Origin: Pseudomonadota bacterium
Lineage (GTDB): Bacteria; Pseudomonadota; Alphaproteobacteria; Azospirillales; Azospirillaceae
DNA: 64,000 nucleotides
NCBI GenBank assembly: GCA_023411035.1
Contig: JAEYPE010000034.1
Location: 1-64,000 of the forward strand
Reading direction: 5' to 3'
Shown here: one piece after another, positions 55,862 to 63,451 of the stretch
Layout: every line of letters begins with the position of its first letter
Position numbering within the stretch: the first letter of the stretch is position 1
Translations under genes and position numbers: made by a program
Notes under the pieces: model-generated
Seen by the model: only the letters and a program-made list of their open reading frames with translations
Databases searched by the model: none
Told to the model about the DNA's origin: nothing

Positions 55862-56595
55862 TCCTCCAGCTCTGAATCGGCGGCCGGTCCCGACACGGGC
55901 GGCCCCGCCGTTTCCTCACGCACCACCACATCCACCCGCGCCCCCCCCTGCACCGGGTCGATGCCGGCGGGTTCGCTCATCACGCTGCGCGCCACGAGAT
56001 CGCGCTTGTAGCCCGTCTCGCGCAGCAGCGCCGCAACGGCAACCGCGCGGGTCAGGGCGCGTTCCCAACCCAGCCCCGCGGACTGGTCTTCCCGCTCGGC
56101 ATGGCCGATGACCTCGATCCGGTTGCCGATCCGGCCCACCGCGGCTCCCAGCAGGTACAGCACGCGCCGCCCCTGGTCGGTGAAGCTGCCGCCGGTCGGG
56201 TCGAACATCACATGGGCCGGCAGGCCGATGACCACCCGGTCGTCCTCCCGCCGGACCTCCACCGCCGCCAGATCCTCGTTGGCTGCGGTCTGGGTGCGCA
56301 GCAGGGCGCTGAGATAGTCCAGATTGATCGCGGAATGTGACTCCACCGTGGCGGCGTTGAAGGCGGCCTTCGGCTCGGGCGGCACGGAAGAAGGCGTGAC
56401 CGCGGTGGAGCGTGCGGAGGACAGCGACTTGACCAGACCGGTCCAGCGCTGGGCCTCCGGCTCACTCATCGAATACATCAGCACGAAGAAAGCCAGCAGC
56501 AGCGACATCAGGTCGGTGAAGCTGATCAGCCAGATCGTCCGGTTGTGGCCGCCGCTCTTGTCCTCGGCCTTGGGGAGTTTGGGCAGGCGGATCAT
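55858..56595 (-). CDS. MotB-like stator protein with channel aspartate
   Basis: A 245-residue protein with one N-terminal TM helix, WLISFTDLMSLLLAFFVLMY, carrying the Asp that in MotB/PomB conducts the ion, and a C-terminal OmpA-like peptidoglycan-binding region (VVIGLPAHVMFDPTGGSFTD, EVIGHAEREDQ, GWERALTRAVAVAALL). The OmpA motif is divergent (GHAERED in place of GHTD). No MotA gene is adjacent. Its ATG overlaps the upstream gene's stop, and the TPR gene overlaps its own stop. Confidence 0.85.
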   Translation of the reverse strand: MIRLPKLPKAEDKSGGHNRTIWLISFTDLMSLLLAFFVLMYSMSEPEAQRWTGLVKSLSSARSTAVTPSSVPPEPKAAFNAATVESHSAINLDYLSALLRTQTAANEDLAAVEVRREDDRVVIGLPAHVMFDPTGGSFTDQGRRVLYLLGAAVGRIGNRIEVIGHAEREDQSAGLGWERALTRAVAVAALLRETGYKRDLVARSVMSEPAGIDPVQGGARVDVVVREETAGPPVSGPAADSELEE

Positions 56596-57281
56596 CGGCG
56601 CCCTCTCCCCGGCGGGTCGTCCATGGCGCGCAGGCTGAACAGCAGGCGGACGGCACCGGGCGCGCCGCGTTCGATGCCCACCGTCACGGCGTCCGTCGGC
56701 GCCCCGTCGGCGATCAGCAGCCGGGCCAGCGCGCCGGCCCGCACCACCGGGCCGGGCGGCTGGCTGGGTCCGCCCGCCGGGCCGATGGACAGCAGCGCGT
56801 CCAGTTCGATCCGCTCGCCGGGCCGGTTCTGCAACAGCGCATCGGCCACCCGGTCGATCAGCCCCATCCGGTCCGGGCGCAGGTCCGCCGTTCCGGGCAG
56901 GAACAGCTCGTCGGCGGGGATCCGCACCTCCAGCAGGCGGCCCGGAGTCACGCTTTCCACCTTCGCCACGGCGATGGCGGTGGCGAACAGGTTGCCCAGC
57001 CCGCTCAGCCGCTGCACGGCGAAGACGGTGCCGGCGCGCGAGGCCAGCGGGTCGGCCTGCTCGTCGCGCAGGCGGGGGTCGATGAAGAAGGCGGGGAAGC
57101 TGCGCTCCAGCGACACCAGAACCGTGCGCACCCGCTGGGAGGTCTGCACGGACTGGGCGTTCAGCACGATGAAGAAGACGAGCAGCAACAGGAACAGCGA
57201 CAGCAGAAGCACGATGCTTCCGTTGTTCGGGTTCGGCCGGCTGCCCGACAGGTCCGGCTTCCTGTGGCCGGGCGCAGCCAT
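56592..57281 (-). CDS. Second MotB/OmpA-like protein lacking the channel aspartate
   Basis: A 229-residue protein with the same layout as the downstream MotB-like protein: one TM helix (GSIVLLLSLFLLLLVFFIVL), then a periplasmic OmpA-like region (VRIPADELFLPGTADLRPDR ... LIDRVADALLQNRPGERIEL). The TM helix has no Asp, so it cannot form a proton channel in the MotB manner. It sits between cheZ (4-bp gap) and the MotB-like gene (4-bp overlap). A scaffold or auxiliary stator role is inferred. Confidence 0.75.
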   Translation of the reverse strand: MAAPGHRKPDLSGSRPNPNNGSIVLLLSLFLLLLVFFIVLNAQSVQTSQRVRTVLVSLERSFPAFFIDPRLRDEQADPLASRAGTVFAVQRLSGLGNLFATAIAVAKVESVTPGRLLEVRIPADELFLPGTADLRPDRMGLIDRVADALLQNRPGERIELDALLSIGPAGGPSQPPGPVVRAGALARLLIADGAPTDAVTVGIERGAPGAVRLLFSLRAMDDPPGRGRR

Positions 57282-57285
57282 GGGA

Positions 57286-57990
57286 TTAATCGAAGCTCGC
57301 CAGCAGGCGGTCGATCTCGTCCTGGTCCATGGCGGCGCTGGTCATCTGCGGCCCGTGCAGCAACCCGGCCTCCGGATCGTCCGCCGCGCGGTCGGTAGCG
57401 AAGTTGGGCGCCGGATCGGTGTGGACTTCGGCGGTGGCGGGCCGGGTGTGGTTCTGCCGCACCTCGTCGCCGAAGGCCGCGACGATCATGTCCACCTTCG
57501 ATTCGATGTGCTTCAGCGTGCGCACCACCTTGGAGATGCGCTGGCCGGTGATGTCCTGGAAATTGCAGGCCTCGAAAATCTTGGTCACCTGCTCGGTCAG
57601 CTTCGCCGAATTCTCCGGGTCGATCTGGCCTGAGATGCTGGTGATGACGTCGCAGGCGTCGAAGATGGCGAAGGTGGCCTGCTCCGTGGCGCCGACGACG
57701 GCGTCCAACTCATCCGTGGCGTTGGGAATGTGCTGATCGCGGATTTCCGCGGGCTGGAGGGCCGCCAGTTCCTGCTTGGCGCCTTCGATGAAGCGGGCGA
57801 GGTCCACCACCTCCTTGTAGAGGCGCAGGTCGGTGGCGGAGATGTCGCCGTCCATGCTGCCGAGGATGGAGCGGACGATGTCCGTCACCTCGTCGCGGGT
57901 CAGCGGCTGGGCCGCTTCGGCATGGGCGGCGTCGAGCTGCTGGCGCAGAAGCTTCTGTTCGGCGAGCGAGGAGGATACGGGCGGGGCCAT
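57286..57990 (-). CDS. cheZ: Chemotaxis protein phosphatase CheZ
   Basis: Dephosphorylates CheY-P. A 234-residue helical protein; the catalytic segment is EACNFQDITGQRISKVVRT (Asp-x2-x-Gln in the QDITGQRI motif), and the C-terminus MDQDEIDRLLASFD is the CheY-binding helix. The start at 57990 (MAPPVSSSLAEQ) is preferred over an open frame extending to 58107. It is the first gene of the operon with two MotB-like genes and the TPR gene. Confidence 0.92.
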   Translation of the reverse strand: MAPPVSSSLAEQKLLRQQLDAAHAEAAQPLTRDEVTDIVRSILGSMDGDISATDLRLYKEVVDLARFIEGAKQELAALQPAEIRDQHIPNATDELDAVVGATEQATFAIFDACDVITSISGQIDPENSAKLTEQVTKIFEACNFQDITGQRISKVVRTLKHIESKVDMIVAAFGDEVRQNHTRPATAEVHTDPAPNFATDRAADDPEAGLLHGPQMTSAAMDQDEIDRLLASFD

Positions 57991-58387
57991 GTGCGTTCCG
58001 ATGTGAGCGGTTCCGTGGTCTTGTCCGGCCTGCGTGCGATCGGGTGCGTCGGCCGGCCCGGACGCAGACGCCCGACGCCGGAATGATCCAGCATCGCGCC
58101 CATGCACGACCGCCGCCGACTCGGAGCCTCGTCAGCCTCTCCAACCCTAATTTCGGTCGGTTAACACGCCGTTAAGCGGCTGAAACGTCGCAACGGAAAG
58201 ACGGGAATGAACAGCGCAATCGGAAGGAAAGCGGTAACCCTCACCAGCGCCGCCACTGTCAAACTTAGAAGAATGGTGCGGCAATTTGCTTCAAACCGAT
58301 TCCGCGAAACGGACAAAGGGCCGCCATCAAGGCGGCCCTTTGTCTCCGTTGCACAACGCTCTTGTGCCAGCGGCACGGTCCTAACGG
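57991..58387. other. Intergenic region between cheZ and the KGG gene
   Basis: A 397-bp gap with the promoter side of cheZ and a strong terminator at 58312-58344. No ORF with coding character was seen. Confidence 0.6.
58312..58344. terminator. Bidirectional-type terminator after the KGG gene
   Basis: Perfect 14-bp stem GACAAAGGGCCGCC/GGCGGCCCTTTGTC with an ATCAA loop, about 45 bp beyond the stop of the minus-strand KGG gene. Confidence 0.88.
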
Positions 58388-58726
58388 TTAACTCCCGCTG
58401 CCCCGCCCGCCGCCATGGCTGTGCTCGCCGCCCTTGCGGCCCGCTTCCGAGGCGCGTTCCGGATCGTTCTTGAAGTTGCCGCCGGATTGCTGACCACCCT
58501 TGTGGCCGGCTTCAGACGCACGCTCGGGGTCGTTCTTGAAGTTGCCGCCAGAATGCTGGCCACCCTTGTGGCCGGCTTCGGACGCGCGTTCCGGATCGTT
58601 CTTGAAGTTGCCGCCGGATACCTGGCCGCCCTTGTGGCCGGCTTCCGCCGCACGCTCGGGGTCCTTCTTGAAGTTACCGCCGGAATGCTGACCACCCGAG
58701 CTACGGCCCTGGTTCTGGTCGTTCAT
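58388..58726 (-). CDS. KGG-repeat stress-induced protein
   Basis: A 112-residue very hydrophilic protein with four tandem 22-residue repeats of the form GGNFKNDPERASEAGHKGGQ (KGG or Con-10/GsiB-like motif). Such proteins are induced by starvation, desiccation or heat and are thought to protect cell components. The ATG at 58726 follows AAGGAGACGAG. The repeats are almost identical at DNA level (66-bp unit), which suggests recent expansion. It is not part of the flagellar operon that ends 200 bp upstream. Confidence 0.9.
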   Translation of the reverse strand: MNDQNQGRSSGGQHSGGNFKKDPERAAEAGHKGGQVSGGNFKNDPERASEAGHKGGQHSGGNFKNDPERASEAGHKGGQQSGGNFKNDPERASEAGRKGGEHSHGGGRGSGS

Positions 58727-58929
58727 CTCGTCTCCTTCCTTCTTGCTGCTGGGCAAGCTTGCATTGCCCGAACACGCCGGAGCCAACATGAACCGGAGCC
58801 GTCCGTTCCGCGCCTATACCTTCCTGATAGTATGTATACGTATATTTAGCGGCGACCCAACAGGCCGTTGGTATGACCATCCGCACGGTCATACCCGCGA
58901 CCGCCCTCCAGCGCAACCAAAGGGCGTAT

Positions 58930-59910
58930 TCAGTTCTTCGGCGCCGCCGGCAGGCCCCGCCGCTCCATTAGCGCGGAGGTAAGTTCCTTGGCCTTCAGCG
59001 GGTCCATGGCGGCCAGGATCGGCGCCGTCTTGGTTTCCTTCATCCGCTCCACCACCCCCAGCAGGACGGGCATGTCCAGTTCCTCGAAGATGCGGGCGGC
59101 TTCCTTTGGCTTCATCGTCTCGTAGATCTTCACGAGGCTTTCGAGCTGTGCGGCCTGCTTCTCGTCACCCTGGCGCATCAGCTTCTGAATATCGGTGCGG
59201 ACCTTGTCCAACTCCTGCACCTTCTGGTCGATGCGCTTCTCGGCGGCGGTCAGCAGGGCTTCGCGCTGCTCCAACTCCTTGGTACGGCGTTCGATCTCGG
59301 CGCGGCGGTCGGCGAAATGCTGGAGCAGTTCCTCGTTCTTCACGGGGCCGAGCGCGGCGTTGTCCGGAGGGGTCGGGTTGGGCGGCGCGCCGTTGCTCGC
59401 GCCGCCCTGGGCCGGGGCCGGTTCGGGCGAGGGCTTGGCGCCGTTGGCGGCAAGCTGCATGGGCGGGGCCGGAACGGCGCTCTGCCCCTGCGCCAGGGTG
59501 GCCGGGAATTCCGGCAGGCGGGCGTCGCGCGTGGTGATCCGCCACAGGTCGCCGACGCGCACTCCCAGCATCAGCACCGCGACGAAGATGGTCAGGGGCA
59601 GGATGCGGAACCGCCACGCCTTCAGCTTCTCGCGCATCCGCTCCGACAACGGGCGGCGCGGAACCGCGGGCTTGCGCTTGGCCTTGGCCTTCACCTTGGC
59701 TTTCGGCTTCGGTTTGGCGGCGGTTTGGGCCGCGACTTGAGCGGACGGCTGGCCCGCGAACGGCTGGCCCGCGGCCTGCCCGCCCGGCTTGCCGGCCACG
59801 CTCTGACTGGTGCGGACGCCGGTCGGGGTGGCTCCCGCCGGACGGATCACGACCTTGGGCTCCCCGCCGGCAGCGGCGGACGCGCCTTTCGCGGTGGTGG
59901 TGTCGCTCAT
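58930..59910 (-). CDS. MotE-like flagellar motility protein (MgtE N-domain type)
   Basis: A 326-residue protein with an Ala/Lys-rich N-terminus (KPKPKAKVKAKAKRKP), one TM helix (ILPLTIFVAVLMLGV, about 104-118), a coiled-coil (RRAEIERRTKELEQREALLT) and a C-terminal domain with KIYETMKPKEAARIFEELDM, the MgtE-N/MotE fold. MotE in rhizobia assists the stator accessory MotC. It overlaps the DUF6468 gene by 4 bp and is the last gene of the fliL operon. Confidence 0.85.
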   Translation of the reverse strand: MSDTTTAKGASAAAGGEPKVVIRPAGATPTGVRTSQSVAGKPGGQAAGQPFAGQPSAQVAAQTAAKPKPKAKVKAKAKRKPAVPRRPLSERMREKLKAWRFRILPLTIFVAVLMLGVRVGDLWRITTRDARLPEFPATLAQGQSAVPAPPMQLAANGAKPSPEPAPAQGGASNGAPPNPTPPDNAALGPVKNEELLQHFADRRAEIERRTKELEQREALLTAAEKRIDQKVQELDKVRTDIQKLMRQGDEKQAAQLESLVKIYETMKPKEAARIFEELDMPVLLGVVERMKETKTAPILAAMDPLKAKELTSALMERRGLPAAPKN

Positions 59911-60593
59911 CCGACCCCCTTGCCGGCGTTCTCGATGGCTTGCAGAAGTTCACGTTCGGCGCGGGACAAGCTCTCGCCCTCGCGGACGATGGGATCGGGC
60001 ACCGCCGCCGGACGGCGCGCCAATGGATCGGCCCGCAGCGGATCGGCCCGCAGCGCCTCGTTCCGGAAGGAGGCGGAGCGCAGCGGCGGCAGGTCGTCGT
60101 GCCCGTGAATGTCGTGATCGTCGTGGTCGCCATGCCCGTGAACGCCGTCATCGTCGTGATCATGGTCGTCGTGACCGTGGTCATCCTCGACGATCGGGCG
60201 CGGGGCGACGGTCGGGCGGGCCGACAGGCCGGGGCGCGCCGCCGGACGCGCGGCGGGGGCCTGTTTCGGACGCTCGCCGCCAACATTGCCCAGCCGGTTC
60301 GCCATGGCGTCTGCGGCCTCGATCATGAATTCCAGCTCGTCGCGCAGGGTCTGCGCCTTGGCGACCGTGCGCTGAAGGTCGTCGCCGGTGTCGTACGCCG
60401 TCTTCTTCAGGCTGCGCACGCCGGTTTCGGCGCGGGACATGGCCTCGTTCAGGCCGCGGACCAGTTCGGCCATCTCGCCGCGGCTTTCCCGCAGCTTGAC
60501 GATCTGCTTGTTGAGAATGATCGCGTAGGCGATGGTCGCGGCCAGCAGCCCCACCATCACCAGATCGAGGACGAGCGTGAGGGTCGGGCTCAT
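59907..60593 (-). CDS. DUF6468 flagellar-cluster protein with His/Asp-rich insertion
   Basis: A 228-residue protein: one N-terminal TM helix (LVLDLVMVGLLAATIAYAII), the conserved helical part (KLRESRGEMAELVRGLNEAM ... LRDELEFMIEAADAMANRLG, about 35-100), and then a striking segment of about 30 residues (about 137-166) almost only of His, Asp and Gly, such as HGHDDHDHDDDG. A 15-bp tandem duplication yields LRADPLRADPL after it. It lies between fliM and motE with 4-bp overlaps on both sides. The function is unknown. Confidence 0.78.
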   Translation of the reverse strand: MSPTLTLVLDLVMVGLLAATIAYAIILNKQIVKLRESRGEMAELVRGLNEAMSRAETGVRSLKKTAYDTGDDLQRTVAKAQTLRDELEFMIEAADAMANRLGNVGGERPKQAPAARPAARPGLSARPTVAPRPIVEDDHGHDDHDHDDDGVHGHGDHDDHDIHGHDDLPPLRSASFRNEALRADPLRADPLARRPAAVPDPIVREGESLSRAERELLQAIENAGKGVG

Positions 60594-61672
60594 AGCCGCA
60601 TGACCTCCTGCTTGGGCAGCTCCCGCTCGATCCGCACGGCGATGTGTCCGCCCTTGCGGCCCATGCGGCCCTGGAACATGGAAACGTCGCCGCAGCGCAG
60701 CTCGATGGCGCCGTCCGGCGTGGCGTTCAGAAGGATTCGCGTACCGACGCGCCAGTTCAGCACATCGTGCAGGGTCATCGTCACCTCGTCCAGCACCGCG
60801 GAGATGTCCACGTCGGTAACCAGCAGTTCGGAGGCGAGGTGGGTTTCCCAGATCGAGTCGCGGCCGAACTTCTCACCCATGAACATCTGGAGCAGAAGCT
60901 CGCGCACCGGTTCCAGGGTCGCGTAGGGGATCATCAGTTCCAGGCGCCCGCCGCGGTCCTCCATGTCGATTCGCAGCTTGACCAGCACCGCCGCGTTGGC
61001 CGGGCGCGCGATGGTGGCGAAGCGCGGATTCGTCTCCAGCCGGTCGAAGCGGAAGGTGACGGGCGACAGCGGGTCGAAGGCGGCGGACAGGTCGGACAGC
61101 ACCACATGGACCATGCGTTCCACGAGGTTGCGCTCGATGGTCGTGTAGGGGCGGCCCTCGATGCGCATCGCCGCCGTGCCGCGCCGCCCGCCCAGCAGCA
61201 CGTCCACGATGGAGTAGATCAGCGCCGAGTCCACCACCATCAGGCCGTAGTTGTCCCATTCCTCCGCCTTGAAGACGGACAGCATCGCGGGCAGCGGGAT
61301 GGAGTTCAGATAGTCGCCGAAACGAACCGACGAGATCTGGTCGAGGCTGACCTCGACGTTGTCGGAGGTGAAGTTGCGAAGCGACGTGGACATCATGCGG
61401 ACGAGGCGGTCGAAGACCACCTCCAGCATGGGCAGGCGTTCGTAGTTGACCAGCGCCGAGTTGACCAGCGCCATGATGCCGGAGTTGTCGCCATCCCCGG
61501 CACCGCCCTGGTCGAAGCCGAGCAGGCTGTCGATCTCGTCCTGGTTCAGGACGCGGGTCGAGCCGCCGCCGCCCATGTCCGCCATGTCGCCCATATCGCC
61601 GCTGTCTTCGGCGAGGGCGGCCCATTCGGCGGCAAGGCGTTCTTCTTCGCTCAGTTCCTCGGTGTTGCTCAT
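60590..61672 (-). CDS. fliM: Flagellar motor switch protein FliM
   Basis: Binds CheY-P and sets rotation direction. The 360-residue protein has VLNQDEIDSLLGF near residue 41 (the CheY-P binding N-terminal motif), the CheC-like middle domain (LPAMLSVFKAEEWDNYGLMV, LVERMVHVVLSDLSAAFDPL) and the C-terminal SpoA domain (VPSVLDEVTMTLHDVLNWRV-like, SAVLDEVTMTLHDVLNWR). It follows fliL by 18 bp. Confidence 0.96.
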   Translation of the reverse strand: MSNTEELSEEERLAAEWAALAEDSGDMGDMADMGGGGSTRVLNQDEIDSLLGFDQGGAGDGDNSGIMALVNSALVNYERLPMLEVVFDRLVRMMSTSLRNFTSDNVEVSLDQISSVRFGDYLNSIPLPAMLSVFKAEEWDNYGLMVVDSALIYSIVDVLLGGRRGTAAMRIEGRPYTTIERNLVERMVHVVLSDLSAAFDPLSPVTFRFDRLETNPRFATIARPANAAVLVKLRIDMEDRGGRLELMIPYATLEPVRELLLQMFMGEKFGRDSIWETHLASELLVTDVDISAVLDEVTMTLHDVLNWRVGTRILLNATPDGAIELRCGDVSMFQGRMGRKGGHIAVRIERELPKQEVMRL

Positions 61673-61690
61673 GGCCCGTTTCCGCCGCCC

Positions 61691-62212
61691 CTACTGGACC
61701 AGCATTTCCTTGAACAGCACGTCCTTGACCTTCACCGGGTGGGCGGACGCGGTGATCCGCATCAGCAGTTCCTGGCGCAGGCGGTACATGCCCGCCGACC
61801 CCTTCAGATCCTCCAGCCGCAATTCGCGCAGATAGACCTGGAAATTGTCGATGATGCGCGGCAGCACATGCTCGACGGCGGGGATGTCCTCTCCCTTCGA
61901 AAGCTGGATCGATATCTTGATCTTCAGGAAGGCCGGACGCTTGCCGCTGCTGTTCAGGTTCACCAGCATGTCGGGCAGGTCGTAGAAGACCGGTGCGGCG
62001 TGCAGGTCGGGCTGCGCCGGTTCCGCCGGCGCTTCCGCATGCTCCTCCTTCTTGCCGAGCAGCGAATCCAGCAGGCCGCTGAAATACACGCCCGCCCCGG
62101 CGCCGATCAGCAGCACCAGCGGAAGAATGACGTACAGAACCAGCTTCTTGCCGCTGAATTTCTTGCGCGGCAGGCCATCGGTCGGAACGTCGTCTTCAGC
62201 ATGCGCGGTCAT
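61691..62212 (-). CDS. fliL: Flagellar basal-body associated protein FliL
   Basis: A 173-residue inner-membrane protein, with TM helix LVLYVILPLVLLIGAGAGVY (about 23-42), an acidic linker, and the FliL periplasmic domain (PAFLKIKISIQLSKGEDIPA ... ILRDLKGSAG-like region and VKDVLFKEMLVQ end). It supports stator function. It is the first gene of the operon fliL-fliM-DUF6468-motE. Confidence 0.94.
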   Translation of the reverse strand: MTAHAEDDVPTDGLPRKKFSGKKLVLYVILPLVLLIGAGAGVYFSGLLDSLLGKKEEHAEAPAEPAQPDLHAAPVFYDLPDMLVNLNSSGKRPAFLKIKISIQLSKGEDIPAVEHVLPRIIDNFQVYLRELRLEDLKGSAGMYRLRQELLMRITASAHPVKVKDVLFKEMLVQ

Positions 62213-62702
62213 GGAATCCTAAGCGCGAGCGGTGGCGGAGCGTGGCCTTGCCAGCCCAGCAACCCTATCTTTCGGATAGTTAACAAACTCTTTCAGGGCC
62301 GGTGACGGACCCGGAATCCGCCGGCAACCGCGGAGATCGGCACAGTTCTTGATTGGGGCTCCGATGGAGAACCGTGTCAGCCGAGGAGTCCACGCCCGAA
62401 CCGCGCCCAAAAATCCCCTTTCCCCCGTTACCCGCCGCCCGCCTTGTCCGCCCGCCTTCGGCGGATGGGACACCCGTGACCCGCGCGCCTTCCTGCGCCG
62501 CGGGACGGGGACGCTTTTGCCCGGCGGCGGTCGGCAGCCCTTTCCGTCCCACCGGCAGTTCTTGCCCGGCAGGCGCTTCCCCGGCGGCGGGCGCCGCCTC
62601 CGTTCATGCCCTTGCGGGTTCTTCCGGCGTTGGCACGCGCCGTGCATAGCCCTGAGCGCCGGTCGGGACGCTCCCCCCGGCCCGAATGGAAAGAGGCCGC
62701 CG
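62213..62702. other. Divergent region between fliL and flgF
   Basis: A 490-bp gap. The left part has a small hairpin (CTATC-TTTCG-GATAG, near 62269-62279), and the middle is very GC-rich without a coding signal. The right end holds the sigma-54-like site of flgF. Open frames here look like extensions of flgF frames and lack support. Confidence 0.55.
62631..62646 (+). promoter_or_regulatory. Sigma-54-like promoter of flgF
   Basis: TGGCACGCGCCGTGCA matches the sigma-54 consensus TGGCACG-N4-TTGCA with one mismatch (G for the first T of TTGC), and has the required GG-N10-GC spacing. It lies about 55 bp before the flgF start codon. Confidence 0.65.
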
Positions 62703-63425
62703 ATGGAAAATCCGATCTACGTGTCCCTGTCGCGGCAGTTGACCCTGCGCCGCCAGTTGGACGTGATTTCGAACAACATCGCGAACATGAACACCACGGG
62801 CTTCAAGCAGCAGCGCATGCTGTTCACGGAGCTCCTGGAGCGTCCGGGCATGCACGAGCAGGTCAGCTTCGTGCAGGACCGCGCCGTGGTGCGCGACCTC
62901 ACCGTTGGCGGGATGATGCAGACCGGCAACTCGCTGGATCTGGCGCTGACCGGCCATGGCTACTTCACGGTCGATACGGCGAACGGCCCCCGCTACACCC
63001 GCTCCGGCAACTTCCACCTCAACGACCAGCGCCAGATCGTGGACGCCGGCGGCCTGCCGGTCCTGGGCGACAACGGCCAGCCTCTCGCCATCCCGGACGG
63101 CACGAAGGACATCATGGTGTCCGGCGACGGCACCGTCTCCAGCGAGCTGGGGCCGGTGGGCCGGCTGAACATCGTCACCTTCCAGAACGAGCAGCTGATG
63201 ACCGAAGTCGGCGCCGGCCTGTACGTCAGCGACGAGGAGCCGCAGCCGGCCCCCGCCGACACGAAGGTGGCACAGGGAATGCTAGAGAATTCGAACGTGA
63301 AGCCGGTGGTGGAGATGACGACGCTGATCGAAATCCAGCGTCAGTACCAGTCCAACCAGAAGCTGATCGAATCCGAGCACGAGCGCATCCGCAGCACCAT
63401 CCAGAAGCTGGGCCGCACGGCCTGA
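62703..63425 (+). CDS. flgF: Flagellar proximal rod protein FlgF
   Basis: A 240-residue rod protein. The ATG at 62703 gives MENPIYVSLSRQLTLRRQLD, followed by VISNNIANMNTTGFKQQRML, and the C-terminal VVEMTTLIEIQRQYQSNQKL helix. The frame is open 354 bp further upstream, but this start matches the family. It precedes flgG by 26 bp. Confidence 0.96.
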   Translation: MENPIYVSLSRQLTLRRQLDVISNNIANMNTTGFKQQRMLFTELLERPGMHEQVSFVQDRAVVRDLTVGGMMQTGNSLDLALTGHGYFTVDTANGPRYTRSGNFHLNDQRQIVDAGGLPVLGDNGQPLAIPDGTKDIMVSGDGTVSSELGPVGRLNIVTFQNEQLMTEVGAGLYVSDEEPQPAPADTKVAQGMLENSNVKPVVEMTTLIEIQRQYQSNQKLIESEHERIRSTIQKLGRTA

Positions 63426-63451
63426 TCGACCGCGTAAAGGAGTAAGGAACC

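Noticed and set aside
58388..58726. CRISPR-like repeat array
   Set aside because: The 66-bp units are contiguous, in frame and encode the KGG motif; there are no spacers.
62349..62702. Upstream extension of flgF
   Set aside because: The frame is open but encodes Pro/Arg/Gly-rich sequence, and the sigma-54-like site lies inside it; the start at 62703 fits FlgF.
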